DNA of 64,000 nt from Actinoplanes derwentensis (GTDB lineage: Bacteria; Actinomycetota; Actinomycetes; Mycobacteriales; Micromonosporaceae), in the NCBI RefSeq assembly GCF_900104725.1, contig NZ_LT629758.1:5408501-5472500 (forward strand). The letters are read 5' to 3'. This document shows positions 52,611-62,219 of this stretch, one piece after another; within the stretch, counting starts at the first letter, position 1; the number at the start of each line of letters is the position of its first letter. Both the position numbers and the translations under genes were made by a program. Under the pieces are notes generated by a model that ran no database searches, had not been told where the DNA came from, and was given only the letters and a program-made list of their open reading frames with translations.

Positions 52611-54236
52611 TTATTCGGGTGGGTCGTAATGCATCTGATCTGGTTTGACGCCTAGGCGGAGCAGGGCCGCGGTGGTCTTCGCCAGCATCTGGGGTGGGCC
52701 GGCCAGGTAGATCTCGTAGCGGGACCAGTCGCCGTAGGTCGTCACCGCGTCGGTGATCGGGCCGGACATGTACGGGCCGGACGGCTCCTCCGCCACCACC
52801 GGGATGACCGTGGCGCCGGGGACGCGGGCGGCCAGTTCGGTGAGGGCGTCGATGTCGTACAGCTCGGTCTGGTCGCGGACGCTCCACAGCAGGACCGTCT
52901 GCCGGGTGTCGCCTCGGGCGGCCAGTTCGGCGAGCATCGCCTTCATCGGGGCCACGCCGGTGTCGCCGGCGATCATCAGGATGCCGCGGCTGTCGGGCAG
53001 GCCCATGTCGCCTTCGGCGCGGGTCATCCGCAGGCGGGCGCCGCGGCGGGTGTGATGGACCAGGGTGCCGCTGACGCCGGTCTCGGACTTCGCCCGGACG
53101 TGCAGTTCGATGTACTCGTCCCGGTGTGGGGCGCCGGCCAGCGAATACGGCCGCCAGACGCCGGGGATCTCGGGGACCTCGAAGCGGGCGAACTGGCCGG
53201 GGCGGAACGGCATCGGCAGCAACGACCGCAGCCCGATCACCGCCAGGTCCTCGCGGCGCTGTTCGTGCGAGACGACCTCGACGTCCCAGATGGTCGGCTG
53301 GTACGCCACCAGCGTCCCGCCGTGCACGATCCACTCGTAGGTGTGCTGCCAGGCCCAGCGCCACGCCTGGTCGAAGTCCTGCCGCCAGGAGCCGGGTGGC
53401 ATGCCGGCCCGGGTCGCCTCGGCCAGGGCCGCGCCGACCAGCTGCAGCCGGTTCCACTGCAGGCCGCATTCGGCGAGCACCGCCCCGAGCCGGGCGCAGC
53501 CGCTGACCACGGCGGGCGGGTCGGCCAGGTGATGGACCAGCCAGGTGAGGGCGCGGGCCAGGTCGGCGCGCTGCGTCGGAGCGGTGCCGGGCAGGGAGCT
53601 GAGCAGCGCGGGCTGGGCCTGGTGCAGGGCGTTCCACAGGCGTTCGGCGACGTCCTCGACTCCGCCGGCGAAGGTGATGCTGGTGCTGAGGTTGCGCTGG
53701 ATGTCGCGCAGGGCCGCGTCGTCGGCCGGGTCCATGCCGTCGCGGCCGGCCGCGCGGCGCACCGGGCCGCTGGTCCTGGGCCGCCGGGACGGGAACGACC
53801 GGGGCGGGAGCTGGGGTGGGAAGTCGGTGCCCGGGGGTTCCGGCGGGCGGACCCCTTCCAGTGCCGGGATCGGCGGGACCGGGGTGGTGGGGCCGGACGG
53901 GGTGATGCCGCCGATCGGTGGGATGGCGCTGCGGGCGTTGCGCAGGTTGGCCCGGCCCATGACGGCACTGGGATCGCCGCGCCACAGCAGGCCCGCGCTA
54001 CCGCCTCGCGGGGTGTCCTCCTCAGCGGCCCGGTGCTTGCTGAAGTACGGCGGGGTGCCGGCGTCGGCTTGCTCGGCCACCTGCGCTTCCTTCTTCTTCC
54101 GGGCGGTCTGGTTCCGGGCGATCTCGGAGAGGGCCGCCGCGGTGTCGGCCTCGCCCGCGGCGGCGGCGTCGGGTGCGCTCTGCCGCAGCCGGATGGCACG
54201 CAACAGGGCGAGAAGATGCGGGTCGGACACGGACAC
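52611..54236 (-). CDS. Globin-FNR reductase (flavohaemoprotein-like) with long proline-rich head
   Basis: 541 residues from GTG 54236. Residues 1-165 are low-complexity, charged then proline-rich. A globin-like domain follows (about 170-308). The ferredoxin-reductase part has RPYSLAG for FAD (362-368), and NAD-binding segments ILMIAGDTGVAPMKAML, VLLWSVRDQTEL and YLAGPPQML. In the globin part the haem-ligating histidine expected in RLGxxH is replaced by Leu 254 (RLGAVLAEC), so it may not bind haem in the normal way. True flavohaemoproteins detoxify nitric oxide; this one may instead be a sensor or a plain reductase. It is divergent from the SpoU gene. Confidence 0.82.
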   Translation of the reverse strand: MSVSDPHLLALLRAIRLRQSAPDAAAAGEADTAAALSEIARNQTARKKKEAQVAEQADAGTPPYFSKHRAAEEDTPRGGSAGLLWRGDPSAVMGRANLRNARSAIPPIGGITPSGPTTPVPPIPALEGVRPPEPPGTDFPPQLPPRSFPSRRPRTSGPVRRAAGRDGMDPADDAALRDIQRNLSTSITFAGGVEDVAERLWNALHQAQPALLSSLPGTAPTQRADLARALTWLVHHLADPPAVVSGCARLGAVLAECGLQWNRLQLVGAALAEATRAGMPPGSWRQDFDQAWRWAWQHTYEWIVHGGTLVAYQPTIWDVEVVSHEQRREDLAVIGLRSLLPMPFRPGQFARFEVPEIPGVWRPYSLAGAPHRDEYIELHVRAKSETGVSGTLVHHTRRGARLRMTRAEGDMGLPDSRGILMIAGDTGVAPMKAMLAELAARGDTRQTVLLWSVRDQTELYDIDALTELAARVPGATVIPVVAEEPSGPYMSGPITDAVTTYGDWSRYEIYLAGPPQMLAKTTAALLRLGVKPDQMHYDPPE

Positions 54237-54297
54237 CCCCGGCGCTCTCGACCGACTTCGACCCTACTAGTGACGGCTCGCCGCGAGTACCGAAACC

Positions 54298-55113
54298 GTG
54301 ACCCGGCAGAATGCCGTTGTGCCTGCGCTGACCATCACCAGCCCGGACGATCCTCGGATCGGCGACTACCGGGCCCTCACCGACGTCGAACTGCGGACCC
54401 GCTGGGAGCCGCCGAACGGGCTGTTCATCGCCGAGGGTGAGCTGGTGATCGAGCGGGCGCTGCGGGCCGGTTACCGGATGCGGTCGGCGCTGGTCGACGA
54501 GAAGCGGGTGGCCCAGCTGACCGGTCTGCCGGCGGACGCCCCGCTCTATGCGGCTCCCCCCGCGGTGCTGGAGTCGATCACCGGGTTCCACGTGCACCGG
54601 GGCATCCTGGCGTCGTTCCACCGCCGCGAGACTCCGCAGATGCCGGAGCTGCTGGCGAAGGCGCGCTGCATCGCCGTGCTCGAAGGGCTCAACACCCATA
54701 CCAACCTCGGCGCGTTGTTCCGCAGTGCCGCCGCCCTCGGGATCGACGCGGTCGTGCTGTCGCCGAACTGCGCGGACCCGCTGTACCGCCGGGCGGTCCG
54801 GGTGAGCATGGGCGAGGTCTTCGCCATCCCGTACGCGAAGTCCGACGACTGGCCGGGCACGCTGACCGCGATCCGGGAGGCCGGGTTCACGCTGCTGGCC
54901 CTGACTCCGGGCGACGGCGCGATCCCGATCGGTTCGCTCACCCCGCGGCAGCGGGAACGCCCGGCCCTGCTGCTGGGTGCCGAGGGTCCCGGTCTGACCC
55001 GGGCGGCGATGGAGGCCGCCGACGCCCGGGTGGTGATCCCGATGTACAACGGTGTCGACTCACTGAACGTGGCGACCGCGGGCGCGATCGCCTTCTACGA
55101 GCTGACCCGCTAA
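54298..55113 (+). CDS. SpoU/TrmH-family RNA 2'-O-methyltransferase
   Basis: 271 residues from GTG 54298 (a GTG at 54319 is also possible). The SPOUT motifs are complete: motif 1 NTHTNLGALFRSAA near 138, motif 2 LLLGAEGPGL near 220, motif 3 IPMYNGVDSLNVATAGAIAFYEL at the end, forming the trefoil knot that binds SAM. The N-terminal 100 residues are the substrate-binding domain of rRNA-type members. The exact nucleotide is unknown. It overlaps the convergent membrane-protein gene by four bases. Confidence 0.9.
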   Translation: MTRQNAVVPALTITSPDDPRIGDYRALTDVELRTRWEPPNGLFIAEGELVIERALRAGYRMRSALVDEKRVAQLTGLPADAPLYAAPPAVLESITGFHVHRGILASFHRRETPQMPELLAKARCIAVLEGLNTHTNLGALFRSAAALGIDAVVLSPNCADPLYRRAVRVSMGEVFAIPYAKSDDWPGTLTAIREAGFTLLALTPGDGAIPIGSLTPRQRERPALLLGAEGPGLTRAAMEAADARVVIPMYNGVDSLNVATAGAIAFYELTR

Positions 55114-55781
55114 CTGCGGGGGACCAGCCGGCCACCGGTCCAGGCCAGTCCCATCCCGGCGGCGAGCAGCAGCAGCGCCCCGACCGTCGGCACCGGCGAG
55201 TCGGCGACGGTGCCGGCGCCCATGGCGATCGCCGCGAGCATCAGCAGCACGCCGTCGGCCGGGTTGACCAGCTTGGACCGGAACACCGCCCAGCCGAGCA
55301 GCAGCAGCCCGGTGCCGGAGATGACGGCGGCGGCGGTGAGCAGATCGGGCACGTGGCCGTCCGCGATCGGGGTGGTCGCCGCCACCAGCACGTCCGCCGG
55401 CAGAGCCGCGAGCGGCACCAGCATGGTCGCGCCGGCCAGGGTGACGAGCAGCCCGGCCAGCGCACACCGCCGGGTGCGGGAACCGGCGAGCAGCCCGGCC
55501 AGGGCGATCAGGGCGATCATCGCGAGCCACCCGGCGAGCAGCGCGACGACCAGCGGGCCGGGTTGGCTGCTCACCCCGAGGGTGAACCAGCCGTAGAGGA
55601 CGGCCGCGGCCGGCAGACCCCAGAGGGCGAGTCTGGCGTACCTCCGGACCGACCAGATCCAGACGGCGTCCCGGACCGGCAGGAAGTGTCCGTCCGGCTC
55701 CGCCTGGGCCGGGGCTCCGACCCAGGCGGGGGCGACCCGAAGGGGCCGCCCACTCGCCGTCTGACGTTGGCTGATGCTCAT
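55110..55781 (-). CDS. Membrane protein of unknown function, 223 residues
   Basis: After a 45-residue cytoplasmic head, six hydrophobic segments follow, for example LWGLPAAAVLYGWFTLG, PLVVALLAGWLAMIALIALAG and VGALLLLAAGMGLAWTG. No family-specific motif is visible. It is convergent with and overlaps the SpoU gene by four bases. The role is unknown. Confidence 0.75.
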   Translation of the reverse strand: MSISQRQTASGRPLRVAPAWVGAPAQAEPDGHFLPVRDAVWIWSVRRYARLALWGLPAAAVLYGWFTLGVSSQPGPLVVALLAGWLAMIALIALAGLLAGSRTRRCALAGLLVTLAGATMLVPLAALPADVLVAATTPIADGHVPDLLTAAAVISGTGLLLLGWAVFRSKLVNPADGVLLMLAAIAMGAGTVADSPVPTVGALLLLAAGMGLAWTGGRLVPRS

Positions 55782-55891
55782 GGCTCCGCCTCACTAGCAG
55801 GGGCAACAAGCCGAGCGGCCGGGGGCACCGGTCGGAATCATGGTGCCGAGCATGCCAAATGCCCTGCTGCGGTGTGGCGGATCCCACAAAT

Positions 55892-57001
55892 TCAGCGCTT
55901 TTCGATGTGCTCCGCCCCGTCGTAGTCGGCGCCGCCCAGCGCGGCCGCCGGCGGGATCGCGTCGGGGGCGGGCAGTTCCGGTTTGCCCCCGGCGGCCAGC
56001 GCCTCGGCCTCGCGCACCTCGGCGGTCACCTTCTGCGCCTCGGCTGCCGCGGAGGCGGCCGCTTCCGCGGCCTCCCGCTCGACCGCGGCCGTGTCGACAC
56101 CCTTCAGCGGCTCGTCGCCGACCATGTTGCCGAGACCACCGAGCGCGCCGCCGATGCCCTCCAGGGCCTTGGTCAGCTCGGTCGGCAGGATCCACACCTT
56201 GTTGGCGGTGCCGTTGGCGATCGCCGGGAGCGACTGCAGGTACTGGTAGGCGAGCACCTTCTGCGACGGGTTCGCCTGGTGGATCGCGTCGAAGACGGTG
56301 CGGATCGCCTTGGCCTGACCCTCGGCCTGCAGGATCCGGGCCTGCCGGTCACCGTCGGCGCGCAGCACCTGGGACTGCTTCTCACCCTCGGCGGTGAGGA
56401 TGGCGGCCTGCTTGTGGCCTTCCGCGTTCAGGATGGTGGCGCGGCGCTCCCGCTCGGCGCGCATCTGCTTCTCCATCGAGTCGCGGATGCTGGGCGGCGG
56501 CTCGATGGCTTTCAGCTCGACCCGGGTGACCTTGATGCCCCACCGGCCGGTGGTCTCGTCGAGCACACTGGAGAGGTGCTTGTTGATCTGGTCGCGGCTG
56601 GTCAGGGCACGCTCCAGGTCGAGGGAGCCGATCACGTTGCGCAGCGTGGTGACGGTGAGCTGCTCGATGGCCTGCAGGAAGTTGGAGATCTCGTACGTCG
56701 CCCGCACCGGGTCGACGACCTTGAAGTAGAGCACCGTGTCGATCGAGACGACCAGGTTGTCCGAGGTGATGACCGGCTGGGGCGGGAACGAGACGACCTG
56801 TTCCCGCATGTCGACCTTGGTCCGGACCGCGTCGACGAACGGGATCAGCAGGTTCAGGCCCGGGGAGAGGGTCCGCTTGTATTTACCGAGCCGCTCGATC
56901 ACGTCCATCCGCTGCTGCGGGACGATGCGGACGGACTTGACGAGGGTGGTCACCGCGAAGACGGCGATGACGATGACCAGAATGAGAATTATCGCTTCCA
57001 T
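55892..57001 (-). CDS. SPFH-domain stomatin-like membrane protein (QmcA type)
   Basis: 369 residues. One N-terminal membrane helix (ILILVIVIAVFAVTTLV) is followed by the SPFH/band-7 domain (about 25-200) with IVPQQRMDVIERLGKY, PGLNLLIPF and the WGIKVTRVELKAI end. A coiled coil (MEKQMRAERERRATILNAEG) and an alanine/glutamate-rich tail complete it. Such proteins form membrane rings that organise proteases and lipid domains. It follows the nfeD gene by 10 bases, the classic stomatin-NfeD operon. Confidence 0.94.
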   Translation of the reverse strand: MEAIILILVIVIAVFAVTTLVKSVRIVPQQRMDVIERLGKYKRTLSPGLNLLIPFVDAVRTKVDMREQVVSFPPQPVITSDNLVVSIDTVLYFKVVDPVRATYEISNFLQAIEQLTVTTLRNVIGSLDLERALTSRDQINKHLSSVLDETTGRWGIKVTRVELKAIEPPPSIRDSMEKQMRAERERRATILNAEGHKQAAILTAEGEKQSQVLRADGDRQARILQAEGQAKAIRTVFDAIHQANPSQKVLAYQYLQSLPAIANGTANKVWILPTELTKALEGIGGALGGLGNMVGDEPLKGVDTAAVEREAAEAAASAAAEAQKVTAEVREAEALAAGGKPELPAPDAIPPAAALGGADYDGAEHIEKR

Positions 57002-57011
57002 GACGCCACTC

Positions 57012-57461
57012 CTAAACGTGCGGCAGGTCGTCGTGCCAGACCAGGACGGTCGCGCCGCGCAACTTCACGACACGCACGTGCTCACCAGGTGCGAAGGTAT
57101 CGCCGTTGTCGAACGACCGGGCCTGCCACAGCTCCCCGTCGATCTTGATCATGCCGTTGTCGCCGTCCACCGCTTCGATCACGGTGCCACGGGAACCTTC
57201 GATCGCCTCGACGCCGAACGCGGTCTCCCCCGCCTCCAGCGCCGAACGCGCGTGTTTCACGATGATCGGGCGCAGCGCCGCGACCGAGAGGCCGGAGACG
57301 ACCGCGAAGACGACCACCTGTGCGATCAGGCCGAAGCCGAGGGCAGCAGCGCCCGCGGCGGCCAGGGCCCCGACCGCGAGGAACATGATGAGAAACGTCA
57401 CGGTGAAGGCCTCACCGATGGCCAGGGCGATGGCGAGGACGATCCAGATCACAGCTTCCAC
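57012..57461 (-). CDS. NfeD-family membrane protein
   Basis: 149 residues from GTG 57461, just before VEAVIWIVLAIALAIGEAF. Three or four membrane helices are followed by a soluble OB-fold domain (GSRGTVIEAVDGDNGMIKIDG, then GEHVRVVKLRGATVLV). It is the short NfeD type without the ClpP-class protease domain. Together with the stomatin-like partner downstream it likely shapes membrane microdomains. Confidence 0.92.
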   Translation of the reverse strand: MEAVIWIVLAIALAIGEAFTVTFLIMFLAVGALAAAGAAALGFGLIAQVVVFAVVSGLSVAALRPIIVKHARSALEAGETAFGVEAIEGSRGTVIEAVDGDNGMIKIDGELWQARSFDNGDTFAPGEHVRVVKLRGATVLVWHDDLPHV

Positions 57462-57571
57462 AACCCCGATCGTGGCACGCCCGCGCACACACGGCGAGCG
57501 CTCGGCCACGCGTAGCCGAATCGACTTGAAACAGTTAGACGCATGAGTCGAAGTTGAGAAGAGGGACCCAC

Positions 57572-58876
57572 GTGCCGTTGCTTCCGGAGACCGTCCGCCG
57601 GATCGATGAGATCACCGCCCGGGCCCAGGCGGAGGGCCGGGTGCCGTCGATCGCCCTGGGCGTCGTCCGGGACCGCGCGGTGCTGCACTTCGCGGGCGCC
57701 GGAGTGCAGCCCCGGCCGGACCCGAAGACCCAGTACCGGATCGGCTCGATCACCAAGACGATCACCGCGACCCTGGTGATGCAACTGCGTGACGAAGGGT
57801 TCCTCACCCTCGACGACCAGCTCCACCGGCACCTGCCCGGCACCCCCGTCGGCGGCGTGACCCTGCGCCAGCTGCTCGGCCACGTCTCCGGGCTGCAGCG
57901 CGAACCCGACGGCCCGTGGTGGGAGCGAACCACCGGCGGGAGCGTCGGCGACCTGCTGGCCGGGCTCACCCCCGAGAAGCTGTCCGGGTCACCGAACCGG
58001 CGGTTCCGGTACTCCAACCTCGGTTACGGGCTGCTCGGCGCGGTGCTGGAACGTGTCACCGGCCAGGGCTGGACCGAACTCGCCGGTAAACGGGTCCTCG
58101 ACCCGCTCGGCATGAAACGGACCACCTGCGCGCCGGTGGAACCGTACGCCCGCGGTCATGTCGTTCACGCCCTGGACTCGGCCCTGCACGAGGAGCCCCG
58201 CCCCGACACCGGCGCGATGGCCCCCGCCGGGCAGCTCTGGTCCACCGTCACCGACATGGCCAAATGGGCCGCTGTGCTGGCCGACCCCGCACCGGCGGTG
58301 CTGTCCCGGGAGACCGTCGACGAGATGTGCGCCCCGGTCGCGATCAGCGACCTCGAAACCTGGACCGAAGGCCACGGACTGGGCCCGCAACTGTTCCGGG
58401 CCGGCGAACGCGTCTACGCCGGCCACGGCGGCTCGATGCCCGGTTACGTCTCCCACCTGGCCGTCCATCGCCGCAGCCGGATGGGGGTGATCGTCTTCGC
58501 CAACGCCTACGGCCTGCACGGCACCAGCATCAAGAAGATCAGCCTGACCGCCCTGACCGCCGCCCTGGACGGCGAACCCGAACCGGTCGAACCGTGGCGC
58601 CCGCCCGCCGAACCACACGGCGAGGCCGCCGGGATCCAGGGCCGCTGGTGGTGGATGGGCCGCGAATACTCGATCGACCCCGACGCCGACGGGCTCCTGA
58701 TGACCGGCCCCGACCACCGCACCCGCTTCACCGCCGAGACCCCCGACCGCTGGCGCGGCGTCTCCGGCTTCAACGAGGGCGAGATCCTACGGATCGAACG
58801 CTCCCCCACCGGCGAGGTCACGCACCTGAACATCGCCACGTTCGTCTTCCACCGAAACCCCCGACACCCGGCCTGA
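57572..58876 (+). CDS. Serine beta-lactamase-fold hydrolase
   Basis: 434 residues from GTG 57572 with AGAGGGA as ribosome site. The catalytic SITK is near 62-65, YSN (RYSNLGYG) near 150, and HGG (AGHGGSMPG) is the third motif instead of KTG. A C-terminal domain starts near 350. No signal peptide is present. It probably acts as an esterase or D-aminopeptidase rather than a beta-lactamase. It is divergent from the nfeD operon across 110 bp. Confidence 0.88.
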   Translation: MPLLPETVRRIDEITARAQAEGRVPSIALGVVRDRAVLHFAGAGVQPRPDPKTQYRIGSITKTITATLVMQLRDEGFLTLDDQLHRHLPGTPVGGVTLRQLLGHVSGLQREPDGPWWERTTGGSVGDLLAGLTPEKLSGSPNRRFRYSNLGYGLLGAVLERVTGQGWTELAGKRVLDPLGMKRTTCAPVEPYARGHVVHALDSALHEEPRPDTGAMAPAGQLWSTVTDMAKWAAVLADPAPAVLSRETVDEMCAPVAISDLETWTEGHGLGPQLFRAGERVYAGHGGSMPGYVSHLAVHRRSRMGVIVFANAYGLHGTSIKKISLTALTAALDGEPEPVEPWRPPAEPHGEAAGIQGRWWWMGREYSIDPDADGLLMTGPDHRTRFTAETPDRWRGVSGFNEGEILRIERSPTGEVTHLNIATFVFHRNPRHPA

Positions 58877-59010
58877 CCCTTTCCGGTACGCCCGCCACCC
58901 CCACAACCGCAACAGTCCGCCCCGCCGCGTCCCCGCAAGGAGGGGCCGGGGCCGCGACCGCCGGCGCGACCGCCGGGCGTAAGCGTGGGGTCACCGCCAC
59001 CCCGCCGGGC

Positions 59011-59919
59011 CTACGTCACCACGTGGGCCCGGGGATGCGCGGACTCCACGGTGGGCAGCGGCTCGGAGCGGACCACGAAACCCAGGGTCAGGCCCGCTAT
59101 GACCGTGGCGATGCCCAGCCAGACCGCGGCCGACGGGAGTGGGCCGCCGAGGGCCACGCCGGTGGCGGCCGCCGCGATCGGGGCGACTCCGGTGAGCAAC
59201 CCGGCGCGGGCGGCGCCGATCCGGGCCACGCACGTGTACCAGAGCACGAACGCCACCGCCGTCACCAACACCGCCAGGTAGGCGCCGGCCAGCAGGTCGG
59301 CGGCCCGGAGCCGGAACACCGCGCCCGGCCCCTCGACGGCCAGTCCCAGGATCGCGAACATCGCCGCGCCCAGCCAGGTGGTGTGCACCGAGACGCCCAG
59401 CGGCCCGTGGCGGCTCAGCACCGGCACCGCGAGCAGGGTGAACGCGGCCTCACCAGCGAACGTGACGGCCGCCCAGGCGACGCCGGTGGCGTCGGTGCGG
59501 CCGAGTCCCTGGACCAGGGCGGCGCCGAGGGTCACCACGACGGCGGCGGCCAGTACCCGGGCGGCGGGGCGGCGGCCCTCCAGCAGCGGGCCGACGGCGG
59601 CCAGGACGATCGGGACGCAGGCGACGGCCACGCCGATGACCGCCGGTTCGGCGTGCCGGGAGCCCTGGACCAGTGCCACGTTGAAGAGCACCAGCCCGGT
59701 GCCGGTGACACCGAGCAGCCAGAGCAGGTCGGGTCCGCGGGGTAACCGAATCCGGGTGCCCGACCATCGGGCCCAGCCGAGCAGCAGCAGGCAGGCGACG
59801 GTGTAGCGGAGGGCCTGCACGGTGAACAGGGGCGCGTCGGCGAGACGGCCGGAGACGGCGACGCTACCGCCGACGAAGACCATTCCGGCCGCGCCCGCGA
59901 GTGCGGGGAGAGCTTTCAT
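59011..59919 (-). CDS. EamA/DMT-family exporter
   Basis: 302 residues from ATG 59919, with ten hydrophobic helices in two repeated halves of five, the EamA pattern (first half starting at ALPALAGAAGMVFVGGSVA, second at GVAWAAVTFAGEAAF). Members export amino acids or other metabolites. It is divergent from a MocR regulator whose binding repeats lie between the two genes, so control by that regulator is likely. Confidence 0.9.
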   Translation of the reverse strand: MKALPALAGAAGMVFVGGSVAVSGRLADAPLFTVQALRYTVACLLLLGWARWSGTRIRLPRGPDLLWLLGVTGTGLVLFNVALVQGSRHAEPAVIGVAVACVPIVLAAVGPLLEGRRPAARVLAAAVVVTLGAALVQGLGRTDATGVAWAAVTFAGEAAFTLLAVPVLSRHGPLGVSVHTTWLGAAMFAILGLAVEGPGAVFRLRAADLLAGAYLAVLVTAVAFVLWYTCVARIGAARAGLLTGVAPIAAAATGVALGGPLPSAAVWLGIATVIAGLTLGFVVRSEPLPTVESAHPRAHVVT

Positions 59920-59943
59920 GCCTCTGATGCTCGCCCCGGAGTA

Positions 59944-59988
59944 TGGTCCGTTTCGAGGACCAATCAGAGCACGATCGAGCAGACCAAT
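59944..59988. promoter_or_regulatory. MocR-type operator between the EamA exporter and the MocR gene
   Basis: TGGTCC at 59944-59949 and GGACCA at 59957-59962 form an inverted repeat with 7 bases between. A direct copy GACCAAT at 59958-59964 recurs at 59982-59988. A mix of inverted and direct half-sites is typical of MocR binding regions. The region is 94 bp long in total. Confidence 0.65.
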
Positions 59989-60013
59989 TCCCACTGCCCA
60001 TGGGGGTGGACTG

Positions 60014-61447
60014 ATGTCCGGGTCGGACTTTCTGCAGCTGAAACCGGGGGACGCCCGTCCGGCGGGGCTGACCGCCTGGCTGACCGAGGGACTGCGGGCG
60101 GCGATCGCGGCCGGCCGGCTGACCCCCGGTGACCGGCTGCCCGCGACCCGGCTTCTCGCCGCCGAGCTGGGGGTCTCCCGGGGTGTGGTGGTGCAGGCCT
60201 ACCAGCGGCTGGCCGACGAAGGGCTGGCCGGGGCGCGGACCGGATCGGGGACCGTGGTGACCGGGCGCGGACCGGAACGGTCGCCGCGCCCGGCGGCGGA
60301 CCGGCGGCGGACCCTGCACCAGCTGCGGTTGCCGCTCTCCACCCCGGACGGCATCGAGATCGACCTGTCGCCGGGAGTGCCGGATCTGTCGGCGTTCCCG
60401 CGGGCGGCGTGGTTGCGGGCCGAGCGGGCGGTGCTGGGCCGGGTGACCGCGGCCGACCTGCGGTACGGCGATCCCGGCGGCACGCCACGGCTGCGGTCGG
60501 TGCTGGTGGGCTGGCTGGCGCGTACCCGCGGGGTCCGGTGCGAAGCCGACGACGTGATCGTCACCGCGGGTGTCGCGCAAGGGCTCGCCCTGCTCGCGCA
60601 TGTTCTTCGCGCCCGTGGCACGGACGCGGTGGCGGTGGAGGACCCGGGGTCGCGCGGCGCCCTGGACCAGATGGCGTTCTGGGGGTTGCGGCCGGTGGAG
60701 GTGCCGGTCGACGGCGAGGGCCTGCGGGTGGGTGAGCTGGCCGCGACCGGGGTGACGGCCGCGGTGCTGACTCCGGCGCACCAGTTCCCGACCGGGGTGG
60801 TGCTGTCGCCACGGCGGCGGCGAGCGCTGCTGGCCTGGGCGGCGGACGGCAACCTGATCGTCGAGGACGACTACGACGCCGAGCATCGTTACGATCGGGC
60901 GCCGGTGGCCGCGGTGCAGGGGTCGGCACCGGACCGGGTGGCGTACCTGGGCAGTGTCTCGAAGTCACTCGCCCCCGGGATGCGGACCGGCTGGCTGATC
61001 GCGCCGCGAGGCATGCAGGCCGAACTGCTGGCCGCCAAACACGCCAGCGACCTGGGTAATCCGGCGCTGCCACAGTTGGTGCTGGCCGAGTTGCTGGGTT
61101 CGGGTGACTACGAGCGGCATCTGCGCGGGGTTCGTACCCGGCAGCGGTCTCGCCGGGACGCCCTGCTGGCCGGGTTGCGCGCGCATCTGCCGGAGGCCCG
61201 CGTCGCCGGCGTGGCCGCCGGCCTGCATCTGCTGGTGACGCTGCCCGGCCCCGTCGAGGACACGGTTCTGGCCGAGCGGGTGGCGGCGGCCGGTGTGCTG
61301 GTGCAGCCGCTGTCCTGGCATCGCCGCCGGCCGGGGCCGCCCGGCCTGGTGATCGGCTATGCCGCGCACCCGCCGGACCGCCTGACCGAGGCCGCCGCCC
61401 GGATCGGGCGGGCGCTCAATCCTCCAGGACGGTCACGAAGTCGATGA
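60014..61447 (+). CDS. MocR/PdxR-family regulator (GntR HTH + aminotransferase-like)
   Basis: 477 residues. A GntR winged helix (residues 15-85) has LPATRLLAAELGVSRGVVVQAYQRL. A type I aminotransferase-like domain follows (about 115-470) with the PLP lysine in SVSKSLAPGMRTGW near 320 and the aspartate in VEDDYDAEHRYD near 283. It should sense PLP or an amino acid and control the divergent exporter. Its 3' end overlaps the convergent DUF3097 gene by 32 bases. Confidence 0.93.
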   Translation: MSGSDFLQLKPGDARPAGLTAWLTEGLRAAIAAGRLTPGDRLPATRLLAAELGVSRGVVVQAYQRLADEGLAGARTGSGTVVTGRGPERSPRPAADRRRTLHQLRLPLSTPDGIEIDLSPGVPDLSAFPRAAWLRAERAVLGRVTAADLRYGDPGGTPRLRSVLVGWLARTRGVRCEADDVIVTAGVAQGLALLAHVLRARGTDAVAVEDPGSRGALDQMAFWGLRPVEVPVDGEGLRVGELAATGVTAAVLTPAHQFPTGVVLSPRRRRALLAWAADGNLIVEDDYDAEHRYDRAPVAAVQGSAPDRVAYLGSVSKSLAPGMRTGWLIAPRGMQAELLAAKHASDLGNPALPQLVLAELLGSGDYERHLRGVRTRQRSRRDALLAGLRAHLPEARVAGVAAGLHLLVTLPGPVEDTVLAERVAAAGVLVQPLSWHRRRPGPPGLVIGYAAHPPDRLTEAAARIGRALNPPGRSRSR

Positions 61448-62219
61448 GCCGCTCCACCGAGTTGATCAACGGGGTCTCGACGTCCTTGTAGGAGCTGACC
61501 GACGCGAGGATCCGCCGCCACATGTCGGCCGGTTCGCGCACGCCCACGGCTTCGCAGACGCCTTCCTTCCACGGACGGCCGGGCGGAATGACCGGCCAGG
61601 CCCGCAAACCGACCCGTTCCGGTTTGACGGCCTGCCACACGTCCACGTAGGGATGACCGGTGACCAGCACGTTCGGGTCCTTGACAGCGGCGACGATCCG
61701 GCTCTCCTTGGACCCGGGCACCAGATGGTCGACCAGAACACCGAGCCGCCGGGTCTTCGACGGCCCGAACTCCCGGACGTCCCCGGCGAGATCGTCGATC
61801 CCGGACAGCGGCTCCACGACGATGCCCTCGATCCGCAGGTCGTCACCCCAGATCCGCTCGACCAGGGCGGCGTCGTGAATGCCCTCGACCCAGATCCGGC
61901 TGGCCTTCGCCACCTGGGCTTTCACACCGGCGACGGCGATCGAGCCGGAGGCGGTCATCCGCCGCTGAGCGGGCTGCGCGCGCACCGGCCGCCGCAGGGT
62001 GACCGGCCGGCCGTCCAGCAGGAACGCCGCCGGTTCGAGCGGGAAGTTGCGCCGTTTCCCGAACCGGTCCTCCAGCACGACCGCACCCAGCTCGAACCCG
62101 ACCACGGCCCCGCAGAACCCGGAATCGGCGTCCTCGACGACCAGATCCGGTTCGGCGTCCACCTCCGGAACAACCTTGCGGCGGCGCCAGTCGCCCGCCA
62201 TCACATCCTCCCCATACAT
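61416..62219 (-). CDS. DUF3097 protein
   Basis: 267 residues from ATG 62219 (MYGEDVMAGDW, as in actinobacterial DUF3097 proteins). Segments GHPYVDVWQAVKPE near 187 and VDHLVPGSKE near 165 are characteristic as I remember the family. The first 100 residues form small beta strands, and the middle GIVVEPLSGIDDL and RRLGVLVDHLVPG recall Toprim-like primase folds, which is only an impression. The function is unknown. The gene overlaps the end of the MocR gene. Confidence 0.85.
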   Translation of the reverse strand: MYGEDVMAGDWRRRKVVPEVDAEPDLVVEDADSGFCGAVVGFELGAVVLEDRFGKRRNFPLEPAAFLLDGRPVTLRRPVRAQPAQRRMTASGSIAVAGVKAQVAKASRIWVEGIHDAALVERIWGDDLRIEGIVVEPLSGIDDLAGDVREFGPSKTRRLGVLVDHLVPGSKESRIVAAVKDPNVLVTGHPYVDVWQAVKPERVGLRAWPVIPPGRPWKEGVCEAVGVREPADMWRRILASVSSYKDVETPLINSVERLIDFVTVLED

